Below are positions 48,705 through 60,496 of a stretch of 64,000 nucleotides of DNA, piece by piece. Position numbers and translations under genes: made by a program. Below the pieces are notes generated by a model. That model was not told where the DNA came from, did no database searches, and was given only the letters and a program-made list of their open reading frames with translations. Location of the stretch: assembly GCA_018296165.2 (NCBI GenBank), contig JACKQL020000009.1, positions 310,001 through 374,000 on the forward strand. The letters run 5' to 3'. The stretch's first letter is position 1; every line of letters starts with the position of its first letter. The DNA is from Termitomyces sp. T153 (Eukaryota; Basidiomycota; Agaricomycetes; Agaricales; Lyophyllaceae).

Positions 48705-50357
48705 ATGTCTCCACTGTCCTCTATTTTTCGATGCCCACGATCAATGATTGCGATCTTGATCATTGTAACCATTGCCCTCCTCTCTTTCTTTTCCTGGAGC
48801 CACGGATGGTCATCAGCCAAGGACCTTGTTGTATCTTGGTCAACTCATCATGAAAAGAAACCTAATGGTGCGATCATCATTCTTCTTCCACCTTCAAGAG
48901 TGCAACAGGCCACAATGGCACTCAGGAACGTGGAAGATCGATTTAACAGTAGACTCAAATACCCGTATATCCTGTTCATGGCCGAAGGAGAATATGATGA
49001 GGTTACGGAGGTACAGAAGGAAAGGATAGCTTATATCACTGAGGGCCGAGCGAAATTCGGTGAGTCCGTTTTGGCTGACTGTTCAAGTCCACATTGACAA
49101 TATTTGTCAGCTGTGGTGCCCAAATCTCAATGGGACACTCCAGATTTCCTCGATAAGTCGCTCGTCGAGTCATCGATAGAGAATATTGGGTACGCTTGGA
49201 ATCCTTTTCAAGATCTGTTTCTAAGCTGACATACATGCTCAGGTTCTCACAAGGATATCGAGCGATGTGTCGATGGTACTCAGGTCAGTAATGATACATC
49301 TGATGATCTGATGAGCGTTACATACATTATTAAACAAGGCTGCCATAACTGACTTACCTATCTTGACGTAGGTTTTTTCTGGAATCATCCAGCATCCCAA
49401 TCCTATGATTGGTTATGGCGGCTCGACACAGATATCGAATTCCATTGTGACATTGTGAGTTCTTGGATCATTCATTGGAGAATCTCACACTTGTTAATAT
49501 GCCCTAGTCATACGATCCCATCCAGCGTTTGATCGACCATAAGGCAGTTTATGGTACATCAATGGTCATTGCGCCACAGTCACTTTCAATGACCTGATAT
49601 ACAGGCTTTGTTGAGGTAGTTTACGATGGGGATTGGATTCAGCCGACGCTGGCGTCGAATGTATCTGCATTCATGGCCGAGCATCGTGACGAGTTTCCAC
49701 CTGATGCCAACCAAGGCTTCGTATGGCGTGGCAGTGACGGTGTGGCGAAAGCCTTGCGCGGTGAAGCAGGAAATTCGGAGTGGACGAACCACTGTATGTA
49801 TGTGAGTGTTTTTTTCCTTCAACGAATCTCGTTCGCTTTACCATGTTCCTAGAACAACTTTGAGATCTCCCACCGAAGTGTATGGGAAAATTCTATCTAC
49901 ACGCGTTTTTTCGAGTTCCTAGACCGAGCCGGCGGTATGTCAATCTTCAATCTACGTCGTCTAATCGTTGATTTAACCATAACATCGTCCTCTCATAGGC
50001 TTCTTTTACGAACGATGGGGCGACGCTCCGGTTCATTCATTTGGACTTGCGATGACGCTTCGGAAGGACCAAGCTTTTCAATTCAAAGACATAGGGTCCA
50101 TCACTTTTCTGATCTTGTGATCTACCGTTGATAACCTGCAGTCATAGCTATCAACACCAAGGTTGGGAGTATGCTTGTCCAGTGGAGTCTTCATTGTGCA
50201 CGTGTGTACAGGAAAAGGAGTTCGAGAACTTCCAAGATGGTGGTGAACGGTGAGCCTGAGTAGCCTGATCTCTATCGCTCGAGCTTCCATTTCTTTCTCT
50301 GTTGAATACAATATCTCAATGTATGTTCCTTATAGGTGGTTCAATGCTTCGCAATAG
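48705..50357 (+). CDS. GT15 family alpha-1,2-mannosyltransferase (Ktr/Kre2/Mnt1 type)
   Basis: Ten exons: 48705-49059, 49111-49189, 49243-49283, 49372-49454, 49508-49553, 49605-49801, 49853-49934, 49999-50095, 50142-50249 and 50336-50357. They total 1110 nt and encode 369 residues. Residues 15-31 (MIAILIIVTIALLSFFS) form a signal anchor for a Golgi type II membrane protein. Family words are YRAMCRWYSGFFWNHP, YDWLWRLDTDIEFHCDI, NNFEISHRSVWE, FFEFLDRAGGFFYERWGDAP and VHSFGLAM. The enzymes add alpha-1,2-mannose from GDP-mannose to glycoproteins. The final intron was placed at GTGAGC (50250) because it gives a clean last exon (WFNASQ, stop). Which KTR subfamily it belongs to is not clear. Confidence 0.9.
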
Positions 50358-50649
50358 CCATAGAGATGTACGCCCTACCGACCAACCATCTATCTCGTCG
50401 TCTCGATCTGGAAATTTAACTTGAAGTTTTTAATCGTTTGAAGTTGTTTTTAAGTTTGCGGACATCCATCTTGCATCTATCATTAATTAGGCTGTTTATA
50501 CCAGTAGAGTACTTACAAGTTGCCTATGTAGTGCGCTGTTGTAACTTGCGACTTAGATGCAAATTCGAGTCCGATCATAGATCAATTGTTTTGCATTGTT
50601 TAGGTATCGCCTTTCTTCAACTCTCCAGATTGTCGACATTGTGGTCACC

Positions 50650-53472
50650 ATGCAAGATGGACGTGCCCCACGGTAAAACCTATGATCAAATCTTTCTTGT
50701 CGATGAAATACTGATGTTGTATTGAAAGAATAAAAAATCGCGCTCCAGCAGCGATTCAGGTAAGCAAAATGGAACAACTTGTTGATACAGTGAATTCTAA
50801 CAATATTCATGTAGATTACAGCTGAACAGCTGCTTCGAGAGGTCTATATAGCGTCTACCTATGTTACGAACCGAATGAATGACTACTTTTAGGCTCAAGA
50901 GCGACAAGAATCTCAATTTCGCGCGCCAAAGCAACGAGTAGAGGACTTCGAAGAATTGCATGAATACCGTGGTCGCAAACGAAAGGAGTTTGAGGAGCGG
51001 ATTAGGCGGACAAGAGGAAGCATGTACGTCAATTGATTCTTATTCTACTCCTAAACTCAGGGTAAATATAGAAAGGAATGGTTGCAGTACGCCAACTGGG
51101 AGGTATGTCTCCTTTGAACGAGTCATAATCCTCCCTTCATATCACCTCAGGCCAGTCAAAATGAATTTGCGCGCTCTCGGTCAGTTTTTGAACGTGCACT
51201 TGATGTCGACCCAAGAAGTGTTCAGCTCTGGTTGAGCTACACCGAAATGGAGCTCAAATCACGAAACGTCCAGCACGCTAGGAATTTGTTCGACCGCGCC
51301 GTCACACTTCTACCGCGAGTCGACCAGCTCTGGTACAAGTATGTCTTCCTTGAGGAACTCTTGCAGAATGTTCCCGGTGCACGTCAAGTGTTCGAGCGCT
51401 GGATGCAATGGGAGCCGGATGATAAGGCGTGGCAGGCGTATATCAAGCTTGAGCAGCGGTATAATGAGCTGGACCGTGCCAGCACGATTTATGAACGTTG
51501 GATTGCGGTTAGACCTGAGCCAAGGGTATGGGTGAAGTGGGGCAAGTTCGAAGAGGAGCGAGGGAAGTTGGATAAGGCTCGGGAGGTGTTTCAGACTGCG
51601 CTTGAATTCTTCGGAGACGACGAGGAGCAGATCGAGAAAGCGCAGGCCGTGTTTGGTGCGTTTGCAAAGATGGAGACCCGGTTGAAGGAATACGAACGTG
51701 CCAGGGTAATTTACAAGGTATGTGGTTCTATTACTCTCGCCTTCAACTTCAAGTCCATGTCACTTTTGCCTTAGTTTGCCCTGTCACGGATACCCCGGTC
51801 AAAATCAGCTGGACTATACGCATCATATACTGAGTTTGAAAAACAACACGGGACACGCAACACACTAGAGAATACTGTTCTTGGCAAACGGCGAATCCAG
51901 TATGAAGATGAGCTGTCCCAAGATGGGCGTAATTATGATGTATGGTTTGACTATTCAAGATTGGAAGAAGGTGCTCTACGGGATCTCAAAGATGAGGGTG
52001 CTACACCTGAGGAAGAGGAAAGCGCGACAGCTCGTGTTCGGGAGGTTTATGAACGCGCTGTTGCGCAAGTGCCGCCTGGCGGAGAGAAACGCCATTGGAG
52101 ACGATATATCTTTCTATGGTTGAATTACGCGTTGTTTGAGGAGATCGAAGCCAGGGTAAGCATTCATTGATACATTCGATCTCTGACAGCGGATTCACTT
52201 CAAATAGGATTACTCTCGTGCTCGGCAGATTTATCAGACTGCAGTCAATCTCGTTCCTCATAAGCAGTTCACATTCGCGAAGCTCTGGGTCATGTTTGCC
52301 AAGTACGAGGTTAGGCGACTTGATCTTGCCGCTGCCAGGAAGATTCTCGGGACGGCGATCGGTATGTGCCCCAAAGAGGCCCTGTTCAAGGGATATATTG
52401 AACTCGAGATTGAAGTGGGTGGTATGCATTTGAAATGTTTTTGATACCCTTATAGTTGTTTTACAGCTCCGGGAATTTGATCGTGCTCGGACGTTGTACG
52501 AAAAATACATTGAAGCATGTACCAGCCCTCTGCCTCAATCTTCTTGTCTTGCTGATCTTAATCATAGTTCGACGCCGCCAATTCTCCCGCTTGGATAAAA
52601 TTCGCCGAGCTCGAGTCTCAATTACAAGACTTCGACCGCACCCGCGCCATCTTCGAACTCGGCATCTCCCAACCGTCACTCTCTATGCCCGAGCTGCTTT
52701 GGAAAGCATATATTGATTTCGAAATCGAGGAAGGCGAGCGCGAGACTGCACGTTCATTGTACGAGCGCCTCGTCACTCTAAGTGGGCATGTTAAAGTGTG
52801 GATTGCGTATGCGCTATTTGAGGCAGAGCCTATCCCCATACCACGCACAGAGAGAGAGGACGAGGACGAGGACGAGGACGAGGGGGCGGAGGTACGGACT
52901 GTGCCTGGTGATCCGGCTCGTGCGAGGGCAGTATTCGAACGAGGGTATAAGGATTTGAAGTCCAAGGGCTTTAAGAGCGAGGTGAGTATATACGTACTAC
53001 GTACACCCACACGCGAACCGACGCTAACTCTAATCATCATCATAGCGTGTCGCTCTTCTTAGCGTATGGAAGAATTTTGAGCAGATGCACGGTACAGAGG
53101 CGGACGTGTCCAAGGTGGACGGTATGATGCCAATTAGCACCAAACGCCGTCATGTCGACCCGGAGACAGGAGAGACGGTCGAAGGTTCGTTTTCTTTCCC
53201 TTTTCTCCATATTGCAATCTGATTGACCATTCTTGTTTGCAGACTGGGATATTGTATTCGCGGACGACGAACGTGAGGCAAACCCCACCTCATTCAAATT
53301 CCTCCAGATGGCGCATGCATGGAAGAAGTCACAGGCAGGTAAAGACCTTGGTATCGGTGGCGGTGGCCGTACAAGCGTTCTTTCTGGATTTACGGCTGCT
53401 TCCAGTAAGACTGAAGACGTTGATGCGTCAAGTGAAATGATTAACTCGTATGGAGGTGATAAGGATGACTAA
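50650..53472 (+). CDS. clf1: Clf1/Syf3 (Crooked neck) pre-mRNA splicing factor
   Basis: Twelve exons: 50650-50672, 50729-50759, 50815-50841, 50893-51023, 51072-51102, 51151-51717, 51775-52155, 52208-52414, 52467-52514, 52568-52981, 53046-53184 and 53243-53472. They total 2229 nt and encode 742 residues. The start [18 protein letters not shown] then [15 protein letters not shown] is the family N-terminus. HAT repeats follow through most of the protein (for example [37 protein letters not shown]). An acidic run (DEDEDEDE) lies late in the chain. Clf1 is a scaffold of the Prp19-associated (NineTeen) complex in the spliceosome. The intron at 52515-52567 starts GC rather than GT. Confidence 0.95.
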
Positions 53473-53819
53473 AGATAGATTTCGCTATCGCGTTTTGAAG
53501 TTTGTCCTGTATGATAAATGCATTTGAATGAAGCCGACCAACTGACATTCGAAGTTGAGTATCGACACTGCAAGTAAAGCCTACTTGTGTTTCACCCAAC
53601 AAGACTCGAATTCGGTTTATATCATGTTACAATTTCCACTTTATGTATAGTGACTTGACAATCTGTTTGCCTTTTTGTCGTAATGGTCTTGATGTCTAGT
53701 GTGACTCTGTCATGGATTGGCGCTCAATGACTATGGCCGAAGCATGAGGCAGGAATGTTGTGGTATTGGAAGCTGGGAACCAGTCATTTTTTGAATGTCT
53801 AGTTTATACTACTAGTCAT
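53473..53819. other. 3' flank of clf1 up to the retroelement remnant
   Basis: About 350 bp of host-type DNA with no gene seen; it should contain the clf1 3' untranslated region. Confidence 0.4.
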
Positions 53820-55430
53820 CCAGCAATTCATTGGGTTGGTGAATTACATCGGGAATTTCTTGCCCGATATCTCTGCGTATACAGGACCATTGATGGCCAT
53901 GACGCATAACAGGTTGCCATTTCATTGGCGCCCCATTCACCAAAGGTGTTTTGACATAATCAAGAGGATCTGTGCCAAAACAGCTATCATATGGCCAATT
54001 GATCCTTGTGACAAGGATCCTATTTGGCTGATATGTGACACCTCAAAGACAGCTGTCAGTGCTATGTATGGTCAAGGACCTAGCTGGTAGAAATGTTGGC
54101 CAGCTGGGTTCATGTCAAAAAAGTTCACAAATGCCCAGCAAAACTATGCTGTGCACAAACTGGAGACATTGGCTATCTTAGAAGCCCTTTTGAAATGGGA
54201 GGATAAGCTTCTAGGATACAATATCCATGTAATCATGGATCACAAAGCCCTTCAATTCTTCAAAACTCAACAGAATCTGTTTCCTTGTCAATGACAGTGG
54301 ATGGACTATATGTTGAGATTTAATTTCAACATCACATATGTGACAGGGAAGCTTAACAAGGTAGCAGACTGTTTATCCTGCTACTTTGACAGCAACTCTC
54401 CTCGAGATGTGCATCACATCTACAACTATTGATACACTGGCCTCAAAACTGAGGATCAGTGAAAGTGCCGAAATCAAAAGAAAGTCTATTCTATATACCA
54501 AAGACGCTGAAAACCATAAGCCAGAAATGTCAGAAACTGTAGATGGGAAAAGACCTACCTTGAGAAACTAAGTACTGCCACCCATGAGACACTAAAAGAT
54601 GAAGTAAACCAAAGCAGATACATTAGAATTACAGTGATTGAAAAAGATCATGTGCTGACAGAAGCTGAGTCTGTGGCTATGCATAAGCTGAGACAGCAAT
54701 ATTGGATCATGATCCGAGATCAGCCATCAAAGCCAATGAGCCTCTGCAGAATTTCCTTGACCGTGTTCCACTAATGCACGTCCTAGAAACAACAAATATT
54801 TAAGTTCACAAAAATACTATTAAGTCCCACTGAAATGACTAAGAAGAATTTAACAGAAGGAGAAAGCCAAAATCCTAAGCTGGGACAAGTGCCAAGGATA
54901 GCCCCAGGAGACCAGCATATAACATAACTGACCAGCTACAAAAACACATGGATAGCATGTTGGTCCATGTGCCAACAATGAGCTATAAAAGGAGGAGGAT
55001 TTTGAAGGAAAAGGGCAGGCAGACTATGTACCACAGCTCGGAGTTCCCCAGGGAGCAGAATTCTTAGGCTTATGAGTGCATTAGTTGCTTTGGGAATAGT
55101 AATTATACTGTTGAGCCTGTTCTTTAGTGTGAGACCATCTCAAGCTTAGAACAAAATCATCAAAATATTAAAACAACTTTCTATTGAAATTCTATATGAG
55201 TTTGAGTATAGCTAAAAGCCTCCAAACAACTATGAATAGAAAGTTTGATCAGTTGATCTATTCATTGATGGCATCAAACTTACTTTTGCATCACTATGTT
55301 TATGCAGATGTGCAAATAGACCAGAGGGGGATGATTTGCCTTCAATGTTCCTGCAAGAAATGCAGGCTCAACTGGATCAGATTTGCACTCTCTGCAACAG
55401 ACCAAGCTGTGGAAGCTGTTGGGTGTGGAA
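53820..55430 (+). pseudogene. Element F: Ty3-type pol remnant (RT end and RNase H), split by a solo LTR
   Basis: The frame starts in the RT thumb (LVNYIGNFLPDISAYTGPL), continues through RNase H (WLICDTSKTAVSAMYGQG, MSKKFTNAQQNYAVHKLETL, VIMDHKALQFF) and into LNKVADCLSCYFD. The solo LTR at 54430-55293 splits it; the same frame resumes after it (YVYADVQID, GDDLPSMFLQE when one frame change is allowed) and ends near 55430 at the Helitron edge. No Gag, integrase core or LTR of its own is present. Which family it belongs to is not clear. Confidence 0.75.
54430..55293 (+). mobile_element. Solo LTR of the element E family
   Basis: It starts TGATACACTGG and ends TTTTGCATCA, like both LTRs of element E, at 864 bp. 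It is flanked by CTAT on both sides (54426-54429 and 55294-55297), and joining the flanks restores the pol reading frame of element F. It contains CTATAAAAGG at about 54983. It most likely remains after LTR-LTR recombination. Confidence 0.88.
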
Positions 55431-55729
55431 TCTATAATATATGCGACGACTCCTGGGAAAGTGGCTGTGCGCTCAATATATGCGACGACTTTGGATTGTG
55501 CTGACTAAAATTTGTCAGCTGCTGACCAAGAACCTTCCTTTTTGGGCAGCTTGGCTATTTTTCGCACTTGGAACAGATTTTTTCCAAAAAAAATTATAGT
55601 ATACAACTTTACTGAAGATACACTATCTTTTGACCATGTGTAAAACATGCCAAATAGCCTGCACATGTGAAACAGGCCAAACGCGATTTAGTGGACACTG
55701 TTTTTCATGCCTCGCGCGTTTTTTGACAC

Positions 55730-56874
55730 TGTCACGACCCGTTCCCCAAAACCCCGCACATCGTCCATCAAACCCCCGAACCCCCAAAAGGACCCCCAAC
55801 GCTCCGCCGAACTTCCGCCCATGCCCACGCCTACCTCGGCTAACTCCGACACCTCCCCGGCTAACTCCGACGGCCCCCTGGCCAACTTCGGTGCCTGCCC
55901 CGCAGCCACTGACACTTACCCTGGGCTTCCCAAACCCCGAGAACCACCCCCGCTATTCCTGATCTTCGCCCACCCATCATTAACTCAACACCCTGCTTCC
56001 TCCGACCTATTCCGGAATATCACGACAACCTCGGAACAACCCGCGATCCCATCAACGTATCAGCGCGGCACGATCTTCGATCACAACCGACACCCGCCCG
56101 CTCCGTCAAGCCCCGCCAAGCCCCGCCGCCACAGCCGACGTACCCCGAAGTCCTCCGGTAGTCAGTATATAAGTCATCGAGTAGCTCTTCGTACCCCAGT
56201 CTTGATATTGCTTAACGTTACCTATGGTCTGATTGTTTCCTTTTGTGTTTCGTGTTCGTTTTCGTATCTCTTTCTCCTTACTCTCAGTCTCCCGGTCTTA
56301 TCTCAGTCTCCCGGTCTTATCTCAGTCTCCCGGTCTTGTCTCGTCCCCTTTTCGTTATCGCTCTCGTTATCGTTTCGTACCTCCACTCGAATCTACTCTT
56401 GTTCCATATTGTCTCGTCTGACGCCGTCTCGGTGACGTCGTCTGACCCTTGTGCCCAATTCCTCATCAACCCTAACGACCTCACGAATTCCGCGATTATA
56501 ATTACGAACCCCGACACTCCTTACCAGGTCCGAACCTCACTCTTCGCTCGGTCCCGGACTCCATCAACTCCAAATGATCTCCCATCAAACCCCGGCTCTG
56601 CCCCCATTGATCACACAGCCACCTACTCCCTTGCTTCCGCAAATCTCCCGTACGGCCTTCTGCCTGAACCCCGCCAAGACCGTCTCATTTCCCCACAATC
56701 CGACTTCTCCGGACCTTCCCGGATCTGTCTGGATCACATCTCCCCAATTACCCGTGCAAACCACCAGGACCCAGAATGTCTTTGAGTGTCCGGTCACCAA
56801 TGCAGGGGAATCACGCCCGCCTAGTAAGGACTCGCCCAGTGCAGCTGCGCCCCCGAGGTCAGCGGACCCTGACA
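55730..56874 (+). mobile_element. 5' LTR of element D
   Basis: 1145 bp, TGTCACGACC to CCCTGACA, preceded by GACAC. It holds three copies of a 19 bp unit (CTCAGTCTCCCGGTCTTAT-like) at about 56284-56340, against four in the 3' LTR. Confidence 0.93.
56166..56209 (+). promoter_or_regulatory. TATA box and predicted RNA start in the element D LTR
   Basis: TATATAA at 56166-56172 is followed 32 bases later by AGTCTTGATATT (56198-56209). That word is the exact complement of the primer-binding site, and the pairing stops precisely at this A, which suggests that the RNA begins here. Confidence 0.6.
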
Positions 56875-56875
56875 T

Positions 56876-56887
56876 AATATCAAGACT
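56876..56887 (+). promoter_or_regulatory. Self-priming type primer-binding site of element D
   Basis: AATATCAAGACT starts one base after the 5' LTR and pairs over 12 bases with 56198-56209. No tRNA-type site beginning TGG lies at the junction. Tf1 of fission yeast primes from the 5' end of its own RNA in this way. Confidence 0.6.
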
Positions 56888-59321
56888 CGACCTTACCCCG
56901 TCCGTGATGCCCGCATTATCTCCACACACACAATCAAATAACTCCGATGTCTATGGTCTACCCGCGCCGGGGAACCCTTATGATTCATACGGCCCTGCCC
57001 AATTTGCCGAGGCACATTGAGTCGTGGATCCGACACCAAACGTCCCCTCCGCTCCAGTTACTTTCATACAACGGCTCCCCCCACGGACACCTTCCCCAAC
57101 TCACACCCAACTCCCAACCCCTCGCGCAAACCGTCAACTCATCTTCCACCCCACCCCTACACTCCCCGCCAACTCCGCTCTCTCGCACAAAGTCGACCCC
57201 GACATCACCCAAAGAATAACATCCTAAAGCCTGGCGACCATCCGACCGAATGAGTAACAAGGTCTCCGGCACCGCGCCAGCCCTCCGACCCACAATAATG
57301 CCAACCTGCCATGGAACAGTCACCCACAGCGCGAGGATCGCCAGCTACAAAGAAACCACTGAGAACGCGCTTCCCCGAAGCCCGCCTGTGGATCCACCGG
57401 CCCCCCAGCAACCCCGCAGACCAACGAACGCGACTAATCACCAACAACATCACCAAACCCTATTATCGACCCCCTCCAAGGAACTAAACCCTCCGACAAC
57501 TAACCCCGAAACCATCGAAATCAAGCTCGAATCCACCACAGGACAAGAACCTCAGACCTAGGCTATGCTCCAACCCCGTGACCTGCTTCCGGACCTCGAT
57601 CGATCGGCCGTCACCTCCGCCCAACAAATGAAGGGGCCCCGACTTCCCCGACCCGACCCTGACAACCCCGGAACAGGACCAAAACATCCCCGAGCTTACA
57701 CTCCGCCACCAGACTACGCCACCTCCCACGAAGGAATCCCCAGCATAGGGGCCACCCCGAACCAACTATAGGAAAAAGGACCCTATACGAAGTAATTCCC
57801 CAAGTACTCTAAATTCGCTGACATGTTCATATAAGGGAGGGAGAAGCCCCACCATCATCCAGAAAACAACGATCGGCCATTTAAGCGACCCGACAACCCC
57901 CAGGGGCACGCGCTCCCATATCCTCAAAAGACCTCCCCCATATGGCTCGACGACCCAAAACGACCCCGCACCAGCCCGAAACAGTCCCACCCAGACCCCT
58001 CTGAACCCATCAACCCGGCTCCGGACCCTGGCGACACGACTCCAGGGCCTCCGCTCCGACCCCGACATCTGACCAAGAAAACTCACAGCGCCGGCTCAAC
58101 AACGATGCCCTGGTAGCCCCAACTCCGCAACAGAAATCACCACCCACTCCGAACCCCGCCCCTACACCGGAATATGTCCGCCCGAACAGGGGCCACATCA
58201 CCGGGGCCTCCAGACAGGCTGGCAGTGCCTCCCCCCACTATCACCCCTGCACTTGCACAATCTCCGGACCGCTCCGGAACACGAACGAAGAGTAAATCCG
58301 ACCCTGCCGCATCTCCCGGGGAGCCCCACTCCAGTGCCCCCCGCGGCCGACCTTCCCGCCGCCCCAACAACCATGAACAACCAACAAACCCCCACCAAGT
58401 GACCCTTGAGTCGACTCCGGGACCACCCACTTCTTCCCGATGAAGGAACCACCGACCCCCGAACCTCCGAACTCGAGGAAGTATCAGAAATACGTAAGAC
58501 CCCCTTTGTCCGCCGCGGGCTTACCTCTGGTCAGGAGAGCAATATCACGTAGATGACCCGGAACCCCAAATTGGGCCCTGGACCCGAAGGAACTGGTTGG
58601 GACTGATCACCCCGCATCCTACCCCCTCAGTCATCGACACTCCGGAGCACACCAAAGCGCCACCCGAAGCAGGCCCGCCCACAGACGCAGCACTCCAGAA
58701 CACAACCCCGACCCGGACCAACTATACTGCGAAGACGAACCCCGCCTCACCCAACCCCGCCAATAAATAAAAAAAGGCCCGCCCGCCTTCACCACCAATA
58801 CCGACGCAAGGGCTAGACCATGGGAAGACCCCCATTACCCCCCGCCCACCGCACCGCCAAGACAACCAAAGCCCCGAACCCGTTGGGCGCCGTACAAAAT
58901 TCAAAGGCCACCCTCTACTACCAAAACGGCGCACGTCCCCTACACCCCCAGTCGAAAATTTCCGAGAAACGAATCCAACGACACCGCCCGAAATGCCGGG
59001 GACCCCACCGGAGAACTCCCACCAACCCGACAGACCCCGGGAGCCCTCCTGCAATGCCCCGCCCCGTCCCGACCAACCCCGGGACTAGCCAGCGCAGACG
59101 GCACTAGCGGGCGTAAACCCCGCCTCTGGACTCACTAGGGATTCAACTCCCTCTCACACCCCTGCGTGTTTCGCTTACTTTGCCCTCCGACAAAACTAAA
59201 AATCTCACTTCACACACCCAGGGACCAAGAAATGACATGTTCGCGTACAAAAGATCATATATACATTAGGCGGGGAAGGCAGCAAGTCCGAGAGCAACAA
59301 GAAACGAGGCCCACGCCCATC
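56888..59321 (+). other. Leader and non-coding body of element D
   Basis: It begins with a short Gag-like start (56906-57020) resembling the element C leader. The rest is a C-rich, Pro-rich body whose many open frames on both strands are not conserved as proteins. Blocks match element A in the same order, so it is a shared body of a non-autonomous lineage. The end (59080-59150) matches the spacer after the chromodomain in element B. Confidence 0.6.
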
Positions 59322-60452
59322 TCACTCCCTCCCCGGACCTCCCGGAAGCCCAACCCCCAGGTCGACCTCCATCTGGGCCCGCACCACCGCTAGGATCTCC
59401 GCCAACCCCGGCAATGCCTCCCCCGCATCGGCCGCCACCTCCCACCACGACCCCGGGGCCACCGCATTGCGTCGCCGATGCCCCGCCAGCAACCTCTCCA
59501 ACCGCGCCATTCCCTGCTGCAACTCCGGAGGCTGGACCGCGGACCCCTGCGTCAACCCGTCCTGAATCGACGTGAACGCCGCGGAGGCACCGTCCAAGAG
59601 GACCCGATGCTCCCGCACCCAGCCTAAACTCCGAAAATGAACCGTCAATAACGAACGGAGGAACGGGAGACAACTCACGAAGAATCCCCGCGCGACCCGA
59701 GGCGGCCTCGTTGGCCAACCAATCCTCCCTCCGCCTCGCCGCCTCCAGCTCCGCCCACAACGCATCCCCCTCCGGAACTCGTCCCCGCCCCTCCGCTTCC
59801 CCCGCGGGTTGCCCCTCCACCTGCACCAGACGCTCCCGCAGACCCCGCACCTCTAGCGCCCGCTCCGTCGCCACGCGCACCGAAGTATTCCTCTCCCGCT
59901 CCATCACTTCCTTCTCCGTCCGCGCCGCGTCACGATCCTCCCTCGCCCGGCGGAGCTCCCCCTCCCGTACTGCCAACGACGTCGTCAAGGCCTCCACCTG
60001 CTTGCGAAGGAAGACCTCCGTGATTGAAGGAATCGGCGCGGAGGGACTCGACGACCGCTCCGAGGGAACGCCAGGGACAGGGGAAAAGAGGGAAGACTCG
60101 GGAGGCCCCGCCGACAACTCGCGCCCACGCGGCCTCTTGCTGGGTCCCGCCCCCGAGGGTGGGGAAGCTCGACGCTTTCCCCGAACCACCACCGAAGACG
60201 CCCCCTTCCCCTTTGGCACCGCGGGACGAAACTTGGTCCGCTTCGGAACCCCCGGAAGGTCCACCACTACTACTACGGACGACTCTACCGGAACCCCGTT
60301 AACCATCCCGAAAGGAAAATTCGACAACACTTACGACTCCGGTCCCTAACGCTACCCCGGCGCCGACGCTCGAACTCCTCACCCCCACTGTCATACACCA
60401 CCACCTCGTCTAAATCGGCGGGAGAAACCACTGGAACGCTGGGGGAAGACAT
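59322..60452 (-). CDS. Intact antisense accessory gene of element D, 341 residues
   Basis: Exons are 60452-60335, 60284-59679 and 59623-59322. Introns of 50 nt (GTAAGT...GGTAG) and 55 nt (GTGAGT...TTTAG) leave 1026 nt in one frame. Residues 1-39 are MSSPSVPVVSPADLDE and an acidic/Arg-rich stretch. Residues 74-95 are basic (GKRRAS, SKRPRGRE), like a nuclear signal. About 127-239 form a charged coiled coil. The exon 3 block (WVREHRVLLDG, PPELQQGMARLERLL, WWEVAADAGEALPGL) is shared with copies A-C. The Cys/Lys motif of A-C is absent, so an internal part has been lost. No known domain is recognised. It runs against the element and converges on the sense transcript. Confidence 0.75.
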
Positions 60453-60486
60453 GACGAAATTTGGGAAACCCCGGGGCACGCCCAAA

Positions 60487-60496
60487 GCTTTAAATT
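60487..60496 (-). promoter_or_regulatory. TATA-like box of the antisense gene
   Basis: On the minus strand CAATTTAAAG lies about 40 bases upstream of the antisense ATG. Copies A, B and C have TTAAAAG, ATTAAAAGG and TTGAAAAGG at the same place. Confidence 0.45.

Noticed and set aside
55707..56435. A 242-codon frame in the D LTR (also 60754-61374)
   Set aside because: It lies within the LTR, crosses the promoter and RNA start, and repeats in both LTRs; it is not a gene.
57250..59107. Several Pro-rich open frames in both directions inside element D
   Set aside because: They overlap on both strands, lack introns or start contexts shared with copy A, and reflect C-rich sequence without stops.
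59711..60349. A 212-codon plus-strand frame opposite the antisense gene of element D
   Set aside because: Copies A-C conserve the minus-strand protein words and intron, not this frame.
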